32,999 nucleotides of DNA from Candidatus Methylaffinis lahnbergensis. Lineage in GTDB: Bacteria > Pseudomonadota > Alphaproteobacteria > Rhizobiales > Beijerinckiaceae. The stretch covers positions 1 through 32,999 of the forward strand of contig PEFW01000034.1 of the NCBI GenBank assembly GCA_002890675.1, given 5' to 3'. How positions within the stretch are numbered: position 1 is the stretch's first letter; each line of letters begins with the position of its first letter. Made by a program: the position numbers and the translations under genes. Of this stretch, positions 7,934-15,838 are shown in pieces. The notes beneath the pieces were generated by a model. It made no database searches. It saw only the letters and a program-made list of their open reading frames with translations, and was not told the origin of the DNA.

Positions 7934-8677
7934 TCAGAGCCAGGAAGGGCCTTGCGATACGAGCAGCGAGATTTGCCCCTTGCCCCACTTCGGCAATTGC
8001 CGCAAGGCGCCGGTAAATTCCGGTGCTGGGTCGAAGATATCGGCCCAAGCAAGTGCGGAAAACCGAAGGAACGGGTTCATTAAAGGATCCGTGTTTGAGC
8101 CGGGCTTGCACCCTGTGAGGTAAACCCATGCCCCGGCAAGCATCCGCAAAAACGCGGCATGGTCCGGCTTGCCGGGGTTCTGGCGCCCTTTCCTGACACG
8201 CGCTTCTTTCCTTGACGCTTCGGCCTCCAAGCGCTGGAGGATTTCTCGCGCGGCCCAAAGGATCGCCGCCTCTTTCTCTGCTTGAAGGTGAAGCCCTTGC
8301 GGCGAGCCTTCCTGAAGGCCTGCCTGCGCGGTCAGAATAGAAACCTCTAGATCGGTCGCCATGGCCGCGCGCGGTTCAAGATGCTTGATAAACTTGTCCA
8401 TCGCCGATGCGGCATTCCCGGCCAACGTTTCGAGATTGTCGAAGTCTTTGGCAATTGGCCCCGGCTGCTCGCGCCTCGCTCGCATGGATTCCCAATATCC
8501 AACCTCCATCGCGCGCCTTGCGACATACTTCGCGCAGCGCATCGGGCGGATAAGTTTTGGTGGGCGTTTGGAGTTGGCGCGTTCCAAAAGGGCCTTGTCT
8601 ATCCCCAGCGGCTCAAAGTCATCGCCATCGGCCGCTACCGCCCAAATTTGAGGCGGCAAAACATCGTCGCCAGTCAT
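7934..8677 (-). CDS. Hypothetical protein of the integrated element
   Basis: A 247-residue protein (six residues longer if a GTG at 8695 is used) with no domain I recognise. It is soluble and helix-rich: the middle part (LETLAGNAASAMDKFIKHL, then AEKEAAILWAAREILQRLEA) looks like long amphipathic helices, followed by a basic RKEARVRKGRQNPGKPD linker and a Trp/Pro-rich C-terminus. It lies between integrase and alpA in the same orientation, so it probably belongs to the element's early operon. No clear ribosome binding site marks either start. Confidence 0.6.
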   Translation of the reverse strand: MTGDDVLPPQIWAVAADGDDFEPLGIDKALLERANSKRPPKLIRPMRCAKYVARRAMEVGYWESMRARREQPGPIAKDFDNLETLAGNAASAMDKFIKHLEPRAAMATDLEVSILTAQAGLQEGSPQGLHLQAEKEAAILWAAREILQRLEAEASRKEARVRKGRQNPGKPDHAAFLRMLAGAWVYLTGCKPGSNTDPLMNPFLRFSALAWADIFDPAPEFTGALRQLPKWGKGQISLLVSQGPSWL

Positions 8678-8773
8678 AGCGCGCACCCGCGGCACCTGGA
8701 GGAACGCAGGGAAGCCAATTGGTGCGAATTGGCTTGTCGGCTGGCCGGCCTATCCCTGCGCGTTCGAAACGAT

Positions 8774-10078
8774 CTACCCCGCCGCTTTCGGCCGCAAACC
8801 GATAACGTTTGTTTCCTCGACAGTCCCCATGCCGGGAAGTGCGGCGCGGATCGTGTCGGCGACATAGGACGGCGCAAGATGCGCATAGTGCCGTTCCGTC
8901 ATCCTTGTGTCGGCGTGGCCTAGCTGCGCGGCAATGACGCCCATGGGAACGCCCTTCATCGCGAGCGAGCTTGCATAGCTGTGGCACAAGATGTGGAATG
9001 TCGCGAGCGGGTCTAACTTCGCAATCACTGACGCTTCGGCAAGCGGCCTTTGCTGATGGCTTGGCCCCCAGGGGCCACCATCGTCTCGCCTGAAAATCAG
9101 GTCTTGCGGCGCACGCCCGGCGGTCAATTGCTCGAAAAGCGCCCGGCCTTCACTTGCAAGAACAACATGGCGGGGCTTCCCGGCTTTTGAGAGCCGGACG
9201 GTTACAGTTCCCGCCGATGCGTTGAAATCGGCAACGCGCATCCGGATCAGCTCGCCGTAACGGCAACCGGTCACCAGCGCGCCGCGAACCAGATCGCGGA
9301 ACCGGCCTTGCGTGGCGTTGACGAGGCGCTTGCACTCGGCATCGCTCAGATAATGGATCACGGCCGCATCGGCCTCGCGAAAGGGCTTGACCTTGCGCCA
9401 GGCCTCATCGGTCGAAGCCCTTCCATCGTGAAAAGCGTAGTTCAACGCGGCTTTGAGGACAGTAAGCAGCCGGTTGGCCGTCGAGCGGCGCCGCCGCAAG
9501 GCGTCCGTATTGCCGTCTTCAATGGCGGTTATGGCCTGTGCGGCCGCGTTCCGGCGCGTCCGGATAAATCTTGCCGACGATGCGACACCTTCATGCCAGC
9601 CCCTGATTCGGTTGGCCGTCAGCTTGGAAAGCTCGACGTTGCCGAGCTTCGGAATGATCCTGGCTGCGACGGCGTACCGGTCGGCTCGCACGCCCTTGGA
9701 GCCTCGGCGCTCGCGCGCTGCAAGATAGTCAGCGATCGCGGCTTCGACGGTATAGGGCCCGGGCTGTAGCTCGCCATACCCGGCAAGCTCTCGCGCCTTC
9801 CGGCCGAAAAAGGTCCGCGCCCGCTCTTGCGCTTGCGCGAATGTGAAGCACGTCAGCCCGTCAGCATCGCGCGCATCGTCAGCCGCCCCAAGCGCCTCGT
9901 AATGCTGCTTGCCTTCACTGTTGCGAAGGCGGGCAATCCATGTCCCGCCCTTGGTTCCCCGCCGGTAGCCGATGGCGCATCCGGCGGAGATCACAGTCCA
10001 ATAGGGCTCGCGGCGCCCCGCTAATTTCACCCGCGCCGAGCGAGTGCCGAGCTTAGGATTGCGGACGGTTCTGGCCAT
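8774..10078 (-). CDS. Tyrosine-recombinase integrase with altered HxxR motif
   Basis: A 434-residue phage-type integrase. Residues 1-100 carry an arm-type DNA-binding region, about 110-235 the SAM-like core-binding domain, and about 245-415 the catalytic domain. Visible catalytic residues are Arg273 (TGCRYGEL), Lys near 298-301 (LSKAGK), His388 (LGHAD) and nucleophile Tyr398 (RHYAHL). The HxxR box reads FHILCHSYAS, so the second active-site Arg (position 365) is Cys. The codon is TGC where CGC would give Arg, a single C-to-T change. The ATG at 10078 is preferred because GGAG lies just upstream. It sits about 130 bases from a tRNA-Glu fragment, its probable attachment site. Catalysis is probably impaired. 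Confidence 0.9.
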   Translation of the reverse strand: MARTVRNPKLGTRSARVKLAGRREPYWTVISAGCAIGYRRGTKGGTWIARLRNSEGKQHYEALGAADDARDADGLTCFTFAQAQERARTFFGRKARELAGYGELQPGPYTVEAAIADYLAARERRGSKGVRADRYAVAARIIPKLGNVELSKLTANRIRGWHEGVASSARFIRTRRNAAAQAITAIEDGNTDALRRRRSTANRLLTVLKAALNYAFHDGRASTDEAWRKVKPFREADAAVIHYLSDAECKRLVNATQGRFRDLVRGALVTGCRYGELIRMRVADFNASAGTVTVRLSKAGKPRHVVLASEGRALFEQLTAGRAPQDLIFRRDDGGPWGPSHQQRPLAEASVIAKLDPLATFHILCHSYASSLAMKGVPMGVIAAQLGHADTRMTERHYAHLAPSYVADTIRAALPGMGTVEETNVIGLRPKAAG

Positions 10079-10205
10079 AGGAAGCTCCGTACGGAAACTG
10101 TACGGAAAAGTTGTAAGTTGGCGAACATGCAAGGACTGATTTCGTTGATTCTGAAAGGAAAATAGCTAGGCGCTTGGTCGCCAATGTCCGAGAAAGTGCA
10201 GGTTA

Positions 10206-10253
10206 TCCCCCTCTCACGGCGAAAACAGGGGTTCGAGTCCCCTAGGGAGCGCC
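10206..10253 (+). other. tRNA-Glu(CTC) 3' fragment, probable att site
   Basis: The sequence begins at the anticodon arm. The loop CTCTCAC gives anticodon CTC, followed by the 3' stem strand, variable bases, a perfect T-arm (AGGGG, TTCGAGT, CCCCT), the acceptor 3' strand AGGGAGC, discriminator G and CCA. The D-arm and 5' acceptor strand (expected GCTCCCT) are absent upstream. Islands that integrate in tRNA genes leave such a 3' repeat at one end. The integrase starts about 130 bases to the left, so this marks the right border of the 3670-10253 element. The copy with the whole tRNA must lie outside the window. Confidence 0.8.
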
Positions 10254-10410
10254 AGGGATTTCAATAAGTTACGATATAAGATGGGGTGCCTGTCCAAGAT
10301 TTGGCCAATAAACAAATCGCCGCCCCGCACTGACTGGCGCACGTCATACGTCCGCTAGAGGGCCCCCCAGCGCCCCCATTCGTAACGCTATGGCACAGCA
10401 AACCGCCACG

Positions 10411-10762
10411 TCAGTTTCCTGGGGAGTAGTGCTCCAGACACAGCGCATGCATGCGACGGGCAAAAGCGACAACGGTAACGCTTTTTTCCCCTACGAATCT
10501 ATATTCCCCCTGGGAAAGCACGGTGGACCGCTCCAGAAACCCTCTCATAGAGAAGTACGTATCGTTTTTCGGGGCTCTGTCCGCGAACGAAACCGCGTCG
10601 AAAACCTTGTATGCGGATTGTTCGTATTGGTTGCAGTACGCGATGCGCTCTCATTCATCGCGTTGTTCAAATGTCTCGGCATGCGCGCTTCCAATCAGAA
10701 GCCGTCCGATGCCCGCGCAGATGGCGGCAGTGCGCGATTGCTGGTATTGAGGCGTATTTCAT
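10411..10762 (-). pseudogene. Decayed small secreted protein gene
   Basis: An AAGGAAA ribosome binding site precedes ATG AAA TAC at 10762. The first ten codons give MKYASIPAIA; shifting by one frame then gives AAICAGIGRLLIGSAHA, a good signal-peptide core ending in an AHA cleavage motif. The same frame continues ETFEQRDE, an in-frame TGA, ERIAYCNQYEQSAYKVF and a well-formed C-terminal part (MRGFLERSTVLSQGEY, VVAFARRMHALC) to a stop at 10411. Total length is not a multiple of three. One frameshift and one nonsense change explain it. The function is unknown. Confidence 0.45.
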
Positions 10763-10833
10763 GATTTTTCCTTTCTCGATCACTTTTCGCTACACAGTAC
10801 TTGTCCGCGCTCACTTATACCAAGTCTTGATGA

Positions 10834-10992
10834 TCATGACCGGTAGACCCAGTCTCTGGTCCCGATGGACATGATTTTCCAGGGCATGCCGATGAGCTTG
10901 TTCCAGGCGAAGCAGCAATGGTCGAGGATGTTGTCGTAGGAGTTGAAGATGCGGTTCGAGAGCCAATTGTCGCGCATGAATTGCCAGATGTT
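10834..10992 (-). pseudogene. IS630-family transposase C-terminal fragment
   Basis: On the minus strand the frame reads NIWQFMRDNWLSNRIF, then DNILDHCCFAWNKLIG and PWKIMSIGTRDW before the stop at 10834. This is the conserved end of IS630/Tc1-mariner-type transposases. Everything before NIW is missing. The upstream neighbour sequence belongs to a different IS family, so this is a junction left by deletion or nested insertion. Confidence 0.75.
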
Positions 10993-11100
10993 GCGCCAAA
11001 AGCTTCTGCGCACCACTGCGCAAAACTTCATTCAGCGGATCCTCAAATGTGCCTGGCTCGGCGAACTTAACGATATTATCCTGGGTCACGGCGTATCTTC
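10993..11100 (-). pseudogene. IS256-family transposase N-terminal fragment
   Basis: After a GGAAG ribosome binding site, a GTG at 11089 opens a frame reading VTQDNIVKFAEPGTFEDPLN then EVLRSGAQKLLAQ, the first 30 or so residues of IS256 (mutator-type) transposases. At 10993 it fuses out of frame to the IS630 C-terminal fragment. The remaining 350 or so residues of the transposase are missing. Confidence 0.6.
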
Positions 11101-11256
11101 CTTTAATGGAAAGTGGAGGCTCGAACACCCCCACGATACGCCGCCTCACCTTATTACGCCGTCACCAACTTTTGCCCATAGCTCTATGTTGCAACTATAA
11201 AGGCGTCCGGGTCGCGCCAATTCCGGCGCTGCTCAAACTTTTTGGAGCAAGTGAAA

Positions 11257-11505
11257 ATGAAAAACATGCTGATCACGGCGATGATGATCGCTATTTCAAC
11301 GCCAGCCCTATCACAAGCGCAATATGTGCCCCAGACATGCGCTTACGGCTATTATCTCAATACCGAAAATGTTTGCGTCCACAAGCCAACAGCGGTTCCG
11401 CATGAAGGTGCAACAGCGCTTTGTCGTGATGGCTTATATTCCTATGCGACACGCGGGCCGGATATTTGTGCGAACCACGGCGGCATTGCCGAGCTATTGA
11501 GGTAA
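11257..11505 (+). CDS. Small secreted DUF3761-like protein
   Basis: An 82-residue protein with an N-terminal signal peptide (KNMLITAMMIAISTPALSQA, cleavage near SQA-Q). The mature part has four Cys, and its end ALCRDGLYSYATRGPDICAN then HGGIAELL matches the DUF3761 pattern (CRDGxYS ... CxxHGGV). The function of DUF3761 is not established; disulfide pairing in the periplasm is likely. GGAG upstream suits the ATG at 11257, with a GTG two codons earlier as an alternative. It stands alone between IS remnants and an unrelated minus-strand gene. Confidence 0.7.
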   Translation: MKNMLITAMMIAISTPALSQAQYVPQTCAYGYYLNTENVCVHKPTAVPHEGATALCRDGLYSYATRGPDICANHGGIAELLR

Positions 11506-11694
11506 AGTCGTTAGGCGGCGATCACGTCGCGAGCCTCGAAATCGTCCAGCGGCTGGCCAATTCGCAGCCATGGTACGGGCGGCGCGGGATGACCCTATTG
11601 CCCATTCGCGGTCTCGTGTCATCTCACAGGCCGCGGCCAGCCGATAAATGGCCCACGGCCGTCGAGGCAACGGTCAAAGTATCCTTTGGCGCAA

Positions 11695-12051
11695 TCAGAG
11701 CGGTCGCTGGATGGCCTTGTCCCTTGTCGCCTTCCTACGCGCAGATTCCAATTCATGTGCGGTTTTTGCAGCCGCGACGATTGAGTTTATCGGTGAGTTC
11801 AACGTTTGATGGGCGGGTGGATTTCCAGGCACCATATTGGTCTTCGTCAATTCTTCGCTGCGCAAACGCATGAGTGTGTCGTCTACCCAATCCTTATTGG
11901 AAATGCCCTCGACATAGGCATTGATCGCCGTGTCCGTCGCTGATTTGAAAGTTTGGTCCAACTCGAAGTCGTCGAGCCTTATCCCGTTGGCTGTCCAAAT
12001 CAGCCAAGCGGCGTGGGATACGTCTTTCAAGCGGGTTTCGAAATCAGGCAT
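11695..12051 (-). CDS. Hypothetical protein
   Basis: A 118-residue soluble protein of unknown function. The ATG at 12051 was chosen because GGAGG lies just upstream; the frame extends 14 codons further without a better signal. It is rich in helix-forming residues and acidic in the middle (DDFELDQTFKSATDTAINAY, GISNKDWVDDTLMRL), with a basic Ala-rich C-terminus. No conserved domain is recognised, and it shows no obvious link to its neighbours. Confidence 0.55.
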   Translation of the reverse strand: MPDFETRLKDVSHAAWLIWTANGIRLDDFELDQTFKSATDTAINAYVEGISNKDWVDDTLMRLRSEELTKTNMVPGNPPAHQTLNSPINSIVAAAKTAHELESARRKATRDKAIQRPL

Positions 12052-12573
12052 TGTTCGCCTCCATAAGACAGCCGCAAACTTTCGGCGATCCAAGCCGAGA
12101 CTGAGCCGCCGGGCGTCCCGTAATAAGGCAACGCTTAGCTCAAAATCGAGGCGCGCCCAGCTTAAGCTTAATCTATGACGTCACCGACCGACCGAAGTCG
12201 AGCCTCGTTAACGTGCGCAGTCTCAAAAGGTTCAAGCTTAGCGGCTGAAATTCGGGGCAACTCCCGCTTCCCGCCGGATTGGCAACCCTGCCGCAAACAT
12301 TGGTCCACAGTGGAACTTTTAGAGCTCTGAAGCGCTAATTGGGTTCGCTGGGCTGGGCTCCCGACCGACCGGCGAAGTCGCCTGTTGCGTTGTGGCTGGC
12401 ACCCCCCGGCTCGGCTACAAACCAGGCGCAGCCCCTGATCTGGCCCCCCCAGATCAGGGGCCTCCGCCCCGGGCTCTCGCGGAAGCCCGATTGTTGCCGG
12501 GCGAGACATTTCGTGTTTATTGCGGCCGCAACAATCAAATCATGCCGGATCGATGAAACTGGAGGAAGTGCCT
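12052..12573. other. Intergenic region with a strong hairpin
   Basis: No supported gene. Both strands have short open frames with no recognisable content. The notable item is the 12-bp perfect inverted repeat at 12432-12460. The last 25 bases hold the ribosome binding site (GGAGGAAG) of the next gene. Confidence 0.5.
12432..12460. repeat. 12-bp perfect inverted repeat with 5-base loop
   Basis: CCCCTGATCTGG and CCAGATCAGGGG flank a five-C loop. There is no T tract after it on either strand, so it is not a standard Rho-independent terminator. It could act as a transcription barrier, an mRNA-stabilising hairpin about 115 bases before the PCu(A)C-like gene, or a relic of an IS end. Confidence 0.7.
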
Positions 12574-13146
12574 ATGAAGGTTCCGATTTCCGCCATTACC
12601 TTGGCGGCCGCCCTCGCGATCGGTTTTGCCTCGCCGGGATCGGCGCATCAGGAGACCGCCGGCAAGTTGAAGATCGGGCATCCCTGGATTCGCGAGGCGG
12701 CGGCGGGCGCTCCCAGCACCTATGCCTGCATCATCGAGATCGAAAACGATGGCGACGAACCGGAGACTCTCCTCGGCGCGACCGTGGACGGAGGCGGTAC
12801 CGGGGTCCTTTATCAAATTGTCGAAAAAGATGGCCATTTCAGTTCGAAGATCGCCGAGCATGGACTGCTCATCAAGCCGCATGGCGCCATCGAACTGCCC
12901 CCGACCGCATATCAGTTCAAGTTCGGCAAGATCACCAAGGCCTTGATCGCGGACTCAATGGTCGAGGGCACGCTGGTGTTCGAGAAATTGCACGCCGTGC
13001 CGATCCACTTCATGGTCGAACAGGACGACACAGCGCCCAAGGAAGACGCGGCGCCGGCGCAACCCGTCCCTCCCGCTCGTCCCGGCCCAGCCAAGGCTAA
13101 GCCCATGGGCTACGATTTGCCGTGGTCGAAGGATTTGACGTGGTAG
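12574..13146 (+). CDS. PCu(A)C/DUF461-like periplasmic protein
   Basis: A 190-residue exported protein. It has a signal peptide (ISAITLAAALAIGFASPGSA, cleavage near SAH), then a beta-sandwich resembling copper chaperone PCu(A)C: IGHPWIREAAAGAPSTYACI, a GATVDG segment, a GLLIKPHGAIELPP turn and GTLVFEKLHAVPIHFMVE. PCu(A)C proteins deliver Cu(I) to cytochrome oxidase using His and Met ligands; here the usual H-x-M / M-x-M positions read YQFKFGK and lack Met, so copper binding is doubtful. A Pro/Ala-rich tail of about 35 residues follows. GGAGGAAG upstream supports the ATG. It is a lone gene about 45 bases before scoA. Confidence 0.65.
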   Translation: MKVPISAITLAAALAIGFASPGSAHQETAGKLKIGHPWIREAAAGAPSTYACIIEIENDGDEPETLLGATVDGGGTGVLYQIVEKDGHFSSKIAEHGLLIKPHGAIELPPTAYQFKFGKITKALIADSMVEGTLVFEKLHAVPIHFMVEQDDTAPKEDAAPAQPVPPARPGPAKAKPMGYDLPWSKDLTW

Positions 13147-13190
13147 AAATAACCTAGCCTGCCATATAGCGGGATAGGCGAGGGCCACGC

Positions 13191-13898
13191 ATGAACAAGA
13201 TTTTCCCCAACGCACGCTCGGCCCTGGCCGGCATTCTCAAGGATGGGATGACCGTTATGGCCGGGGGATTTGGGCTTTGCGGCATCCCGCAAATCCTGAT
13301 CGAGGCCATTCGTGACCTCAAGGTCAAGGATTTGACCGTGATTTCGAACAACGCGGGCGTCGATGGCGCCGGTTTGGGCACTCTGCTCGAGACCAGGCAG
13401 ATCAAAAAGATGATCTCGTCTTATGTCGGCGAGAACAAGCTTTTCGAGCGGCAATACCTTTCTGGCGAACTCGAACTCGAATTCAATCCGCAAGGCACGC
13501 TCGCGGAGCGCATTCGGGCAGGCGGCGCGGGCATCCCGGCGTTTTTCACCAAGACAGGCGTTGGAACCATCATTGCCGATGGGAAGGAGCTGCGCGACTT
13601 TGATGGAGCGACCTACGTCATGGAGCGTGGACTCGTCGCCGATGTCTCAATCATTCACGCCTATAAGGGCGACACGGAAGGAAATCTTGTCTATCGCAAG
13701 ACGGCGCGCAACTTCAATCCGATGATGGCGAGCGCCGGCAAGGTGACGGTGGCCGAGATCGAGCATCTCGTCGCGGCGGGAGATATCGATCCCGACGCGA
13801 TCCATACGCCGGGCATTTTCGTCCAGCGCGTCGTGCATGCGCCGAACGCCGCGAAACTCATCGAACAGCGCACAACCCGTCCGCGCAACGCCGCTTAA
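13191..13898 (+). CDS. scoA: 3-oxoacid CoA-transferase subunit A
   Basis: This 235-residue alpha subunit of a class I CoA transferase pairs with the next gene to move CoA between succinyl-CoA and acetoacetate (SCOT/AtoDA type), feeding ketone bodies or polyhydroxybutyrate products into central metabolism. The glycine-rich GGFGLCGIP at 25-33 and the [11 protein letters not shown] segment are hallmarks, as are [16 protein letters not shown] and FNPMMASAG. Length fits the family. The substrate (acetoacetate or another 3-oxoacid) cannot be fixed from sequence. The stop is 13 bases before the scoB ATG, so they form one operon. Confidence 0.9.
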   Translation: MNKIFPNARSALAGILKDGMTVMAGGFGLCGIPQILIEAIRDLKVKDLTVISNNAGVDGAGLGTLLETRQIKKMISSYVGENKLFERQYLSGELELEFNPQGTLAERIRAGGAGIPAFFTKTGVGTIIADGKELRDFDGATYVMERGLVADVSIIHAYKGDTEGNLVYRKTARNFNPMMASAGKVTVAEIEHLVAAGDIDPDAIHTPGIFVQRVVHAPNAAKLIEQRTTRPRNAA

Positions 13899-13911
13899 GG
13901 AGACCCTCGCA

Positions 13912-14574
13912 ATGGCCTGGACAAGGGATCAGATGGCGGCGCGCGCGGCCAAGGAATTGCGCGACGGATTTTATGTCAATCTCGGGATCGGCATTCCAAC
14001 CCTCGTGTCGAATTTCATCCCGCTCGGCATGGATGTGCAATTGCAGAGCGAGAACGGCATGCTCGGCATGGGACCGTTTCCCTTCGAGGGGGAGGAAGAC
14101 GCCGATCTCATCAATGCCGGCAAGCAGACGATCACCGAACTCCCGACCACAAGCTATTTCGCTTCCTCCGATAGTTTCGGCATGATTCGCGGCGGCCATA
14201 TCGATCTTGCGATCCTCGGCGCGATGGAAGTCACCGATCGCGGCGATCTCGCCAATTGGATGATCCCCGGCAAGATGGTGAAAGGCATGGGCGGGGCCAT
14301 GGACCTCGTCGCCGGCGTCAAGCGAGTCGTGGTGGTCATGGAACACACGGCGAAGGGACAACCAAAACTCCTGCGCAAGTGCACTTTGCCGCTGACCGGC
14401 ACGGCGGTCATCGACCTCGTGATCACGGATCTTGCGGTTTTTTCGATCGACAAGACGGGTGGTACGGGCATGACCCTCATCGAACTCGCCGACGACGTGA
14501 CGCTCGACGAAGTCAAAGCGAAGACCGAAGCGCGTTTTAAGGTGGCGCCGGATCTCAAGACCAAGGCGGCATGA
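13912..14574 (+). CDS. scoB: 3-oxoacid CoA-transferase subunit B
   Basis: The 220-residue beta subunit, which carries the catalytic glutamate of class I CoA transferases: QSENGMLG with Glu47. [10 protein letters not shown] at 22-31 and [14 protein letters not shown] are family signatures, and [12 protein letters not shown] follows. The ATG at 13912 has a well-placed AAGGAG; the frame is open 25 codons upstream inside scoA but without a signal. It acts with scoA in the cytoplasm as a heterodimer or heterotetramer. Confidence 0.92.
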   Translation: MAWTRDQMAARAAKELRDGFYVNLGIGIPTLVSNFIPLGMDVQLQSENGMLGMGPFPFEGEEDADLINAGKQTITELPTTSYFASSDSFGMIRGGHIDLAILGAMEVTDRGDLANWMIPGKMVKGMGGAMDLVAGVKRVVVVMEHTAKGQPKLLRKCTLPLTGTAVIDLVITDLAVFSIDKTGGTGMTLIELADDVTLDEVKAKTEARFKVAPDLKTKAA

Positions 14575-14704
14575 GCATCAATCCGCTCTTGCGATAGGAG
14601 CGACGCCGGCGATCCAGTAGCGTGTGAGAAAATCACCGTTGGACACAAAGTGAGTGGCAGGTCGCAAATGTAAGATCCGGTTGCGGCGCTAAAACTGGTG
14701 ACTC

Positions 14705-15760
14705 ATGAAACCAACAGAAAATCGAACTGCGATTATCTTACGCTTTATTCACCGTCATTTTATCTGGATGATAGTCGCGTCATATATTATTGCCGCCATG
14801 ATGCCTGGGTTCGGACTTTGGATCCGTAATGTCAGCTTTAGTGGAGCCATTTCCCTGCCTCTTTTAATGTTGGCGGCGCTATTATTCAATGCCGGATTGG
14901 GAGTAAAAACGGAAGAACTGACTCGTCTGCTCCAAAAGCCATTCATATTGCTTGGGGGCGTGTCCTGCAATTTAATGATTCCGTTGGCCTTCATCGTTGC
15001 GGTCAGCTTCTTGATGCATATCTGGCCTGAGCCGGAAGAAGTCCAGCAGATACTGGTGGGTCTCGCTTTGGTCGCCGCGATGCCCATCGCTGGAGCATCG
15101 ACGGCATGGTCGCAAAATGCCAACGGAAGCCTCGCATTGAGCCTCGGGCTTGTATTGATCACCACCACTCTCAGCCCTTTATTGACTCCGTTCGTTCTTC
15201 ATATGGCAGGTTTCGTGACCACTGGCGATTATTCGGAGGATTTGCACGAACTCGCATCAGGCGAAGCTGCGAGTTTTCTTGGTATATGGGTGATTCTGCC
15301 CACTTTGCTCGGGTTATTGGCGCATATGCTTGCGGGGGAAATTTTAATCTCGAAAGCAATGCCCTATTTAAAAATAATAAATTATTGTATATTATTGTTG
15401 CTGAATTATTCTAACGCTTCGCTGACGCTGCCAAACGTGGTATCGCAACCCGACATGGACTTTCTCGCGGTAACGCTGACTATTGTCGTGGCTCTTTGTA
15501 TCAGTGCATTTTCGTCCGGCTATTTGCTGGCCAGATTCTCTCGAGTCAGCAATAGCGAGACAGTTTCACTGGTATTTGGCTTAGGTATGAACAATAACGG
15601 TGCTGGACTCGTTTTGGCATCCGTCGCGTTGGAGGATCATCCGCAAGTCATGTTGCCCATTATTTTCTACAATCTCGCGCAGCATCTGGTTGCCTCCATT
15701 GCCGATTTGGCCCTTTTCAAGAGCCGGCCGCCGAAGCCGCCGCTGCCTGCTTCCGTCTGA
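14705..15760 (+). CDS. BASS-family sodium-dependent transporter
   Basis: A 351-residue inner-membrane protein with about nine hydrophobic helices. It resembles the bile acid:sodium symporter superfamily: an early conserved region LMLAALLFNAGLGVK, the LVAAMPIAGASTAW crossover segment and a second pseudo-symmetric motif GLGMNNNGAGLVLA, the sites where Na+ and substrate bind in this fold. The substrate is unknown; organic anions are usual. The gene is visibly more AT-rich than its neighbours (for example around 15360-15410), hinting at later acquisition. No strong ribosome binding site is seen. It is not obviously in the scoAB operon (130-base gap). Confidence 0.75.
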   Translation: MKPTENRTAIILRFIHRHFIWMIVASYIIAAMMPGFGLWIRNVSFSGAISLPLLMLAALLFNAGLGVKTEELTRLLQKPFILLGGVSCNLMIPLAFIVAVSFLMHIWPEPEEVQQILVGLALVAAMPIAGASTAWSQNANGSLALSLGLVLITTTLSPLLTPFVLHMAGFVTTGDYSEDLHELASGEAASFLGIWVILPTLLGLLAHMLAGEILISKAMPYLKIINYCILLLLNYSNASLTLPNVVSQPDMDFLAVTLTIVVALCISAFSSGYLLARFSRVSNSETVSLVFGLGMNNNGAGLVLASVALEDHPQVMLPIIFYNLAQHLVASIADLALFKSRPPKPPLPASV

Positions 15761-15838
15761 AGATGAGTTCGGACAGGGAGGTGGCCGGATTCGATCGCTA
15801 CGCTGTTCCAGCCCGATCCGAAATTCTTTCGACACGAT

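Noticed and set aside
10390..10764. Plus-strand open frame of 124 codons
   Set aside because: It is antisense to the decayed secreted protein reading and has no domain.
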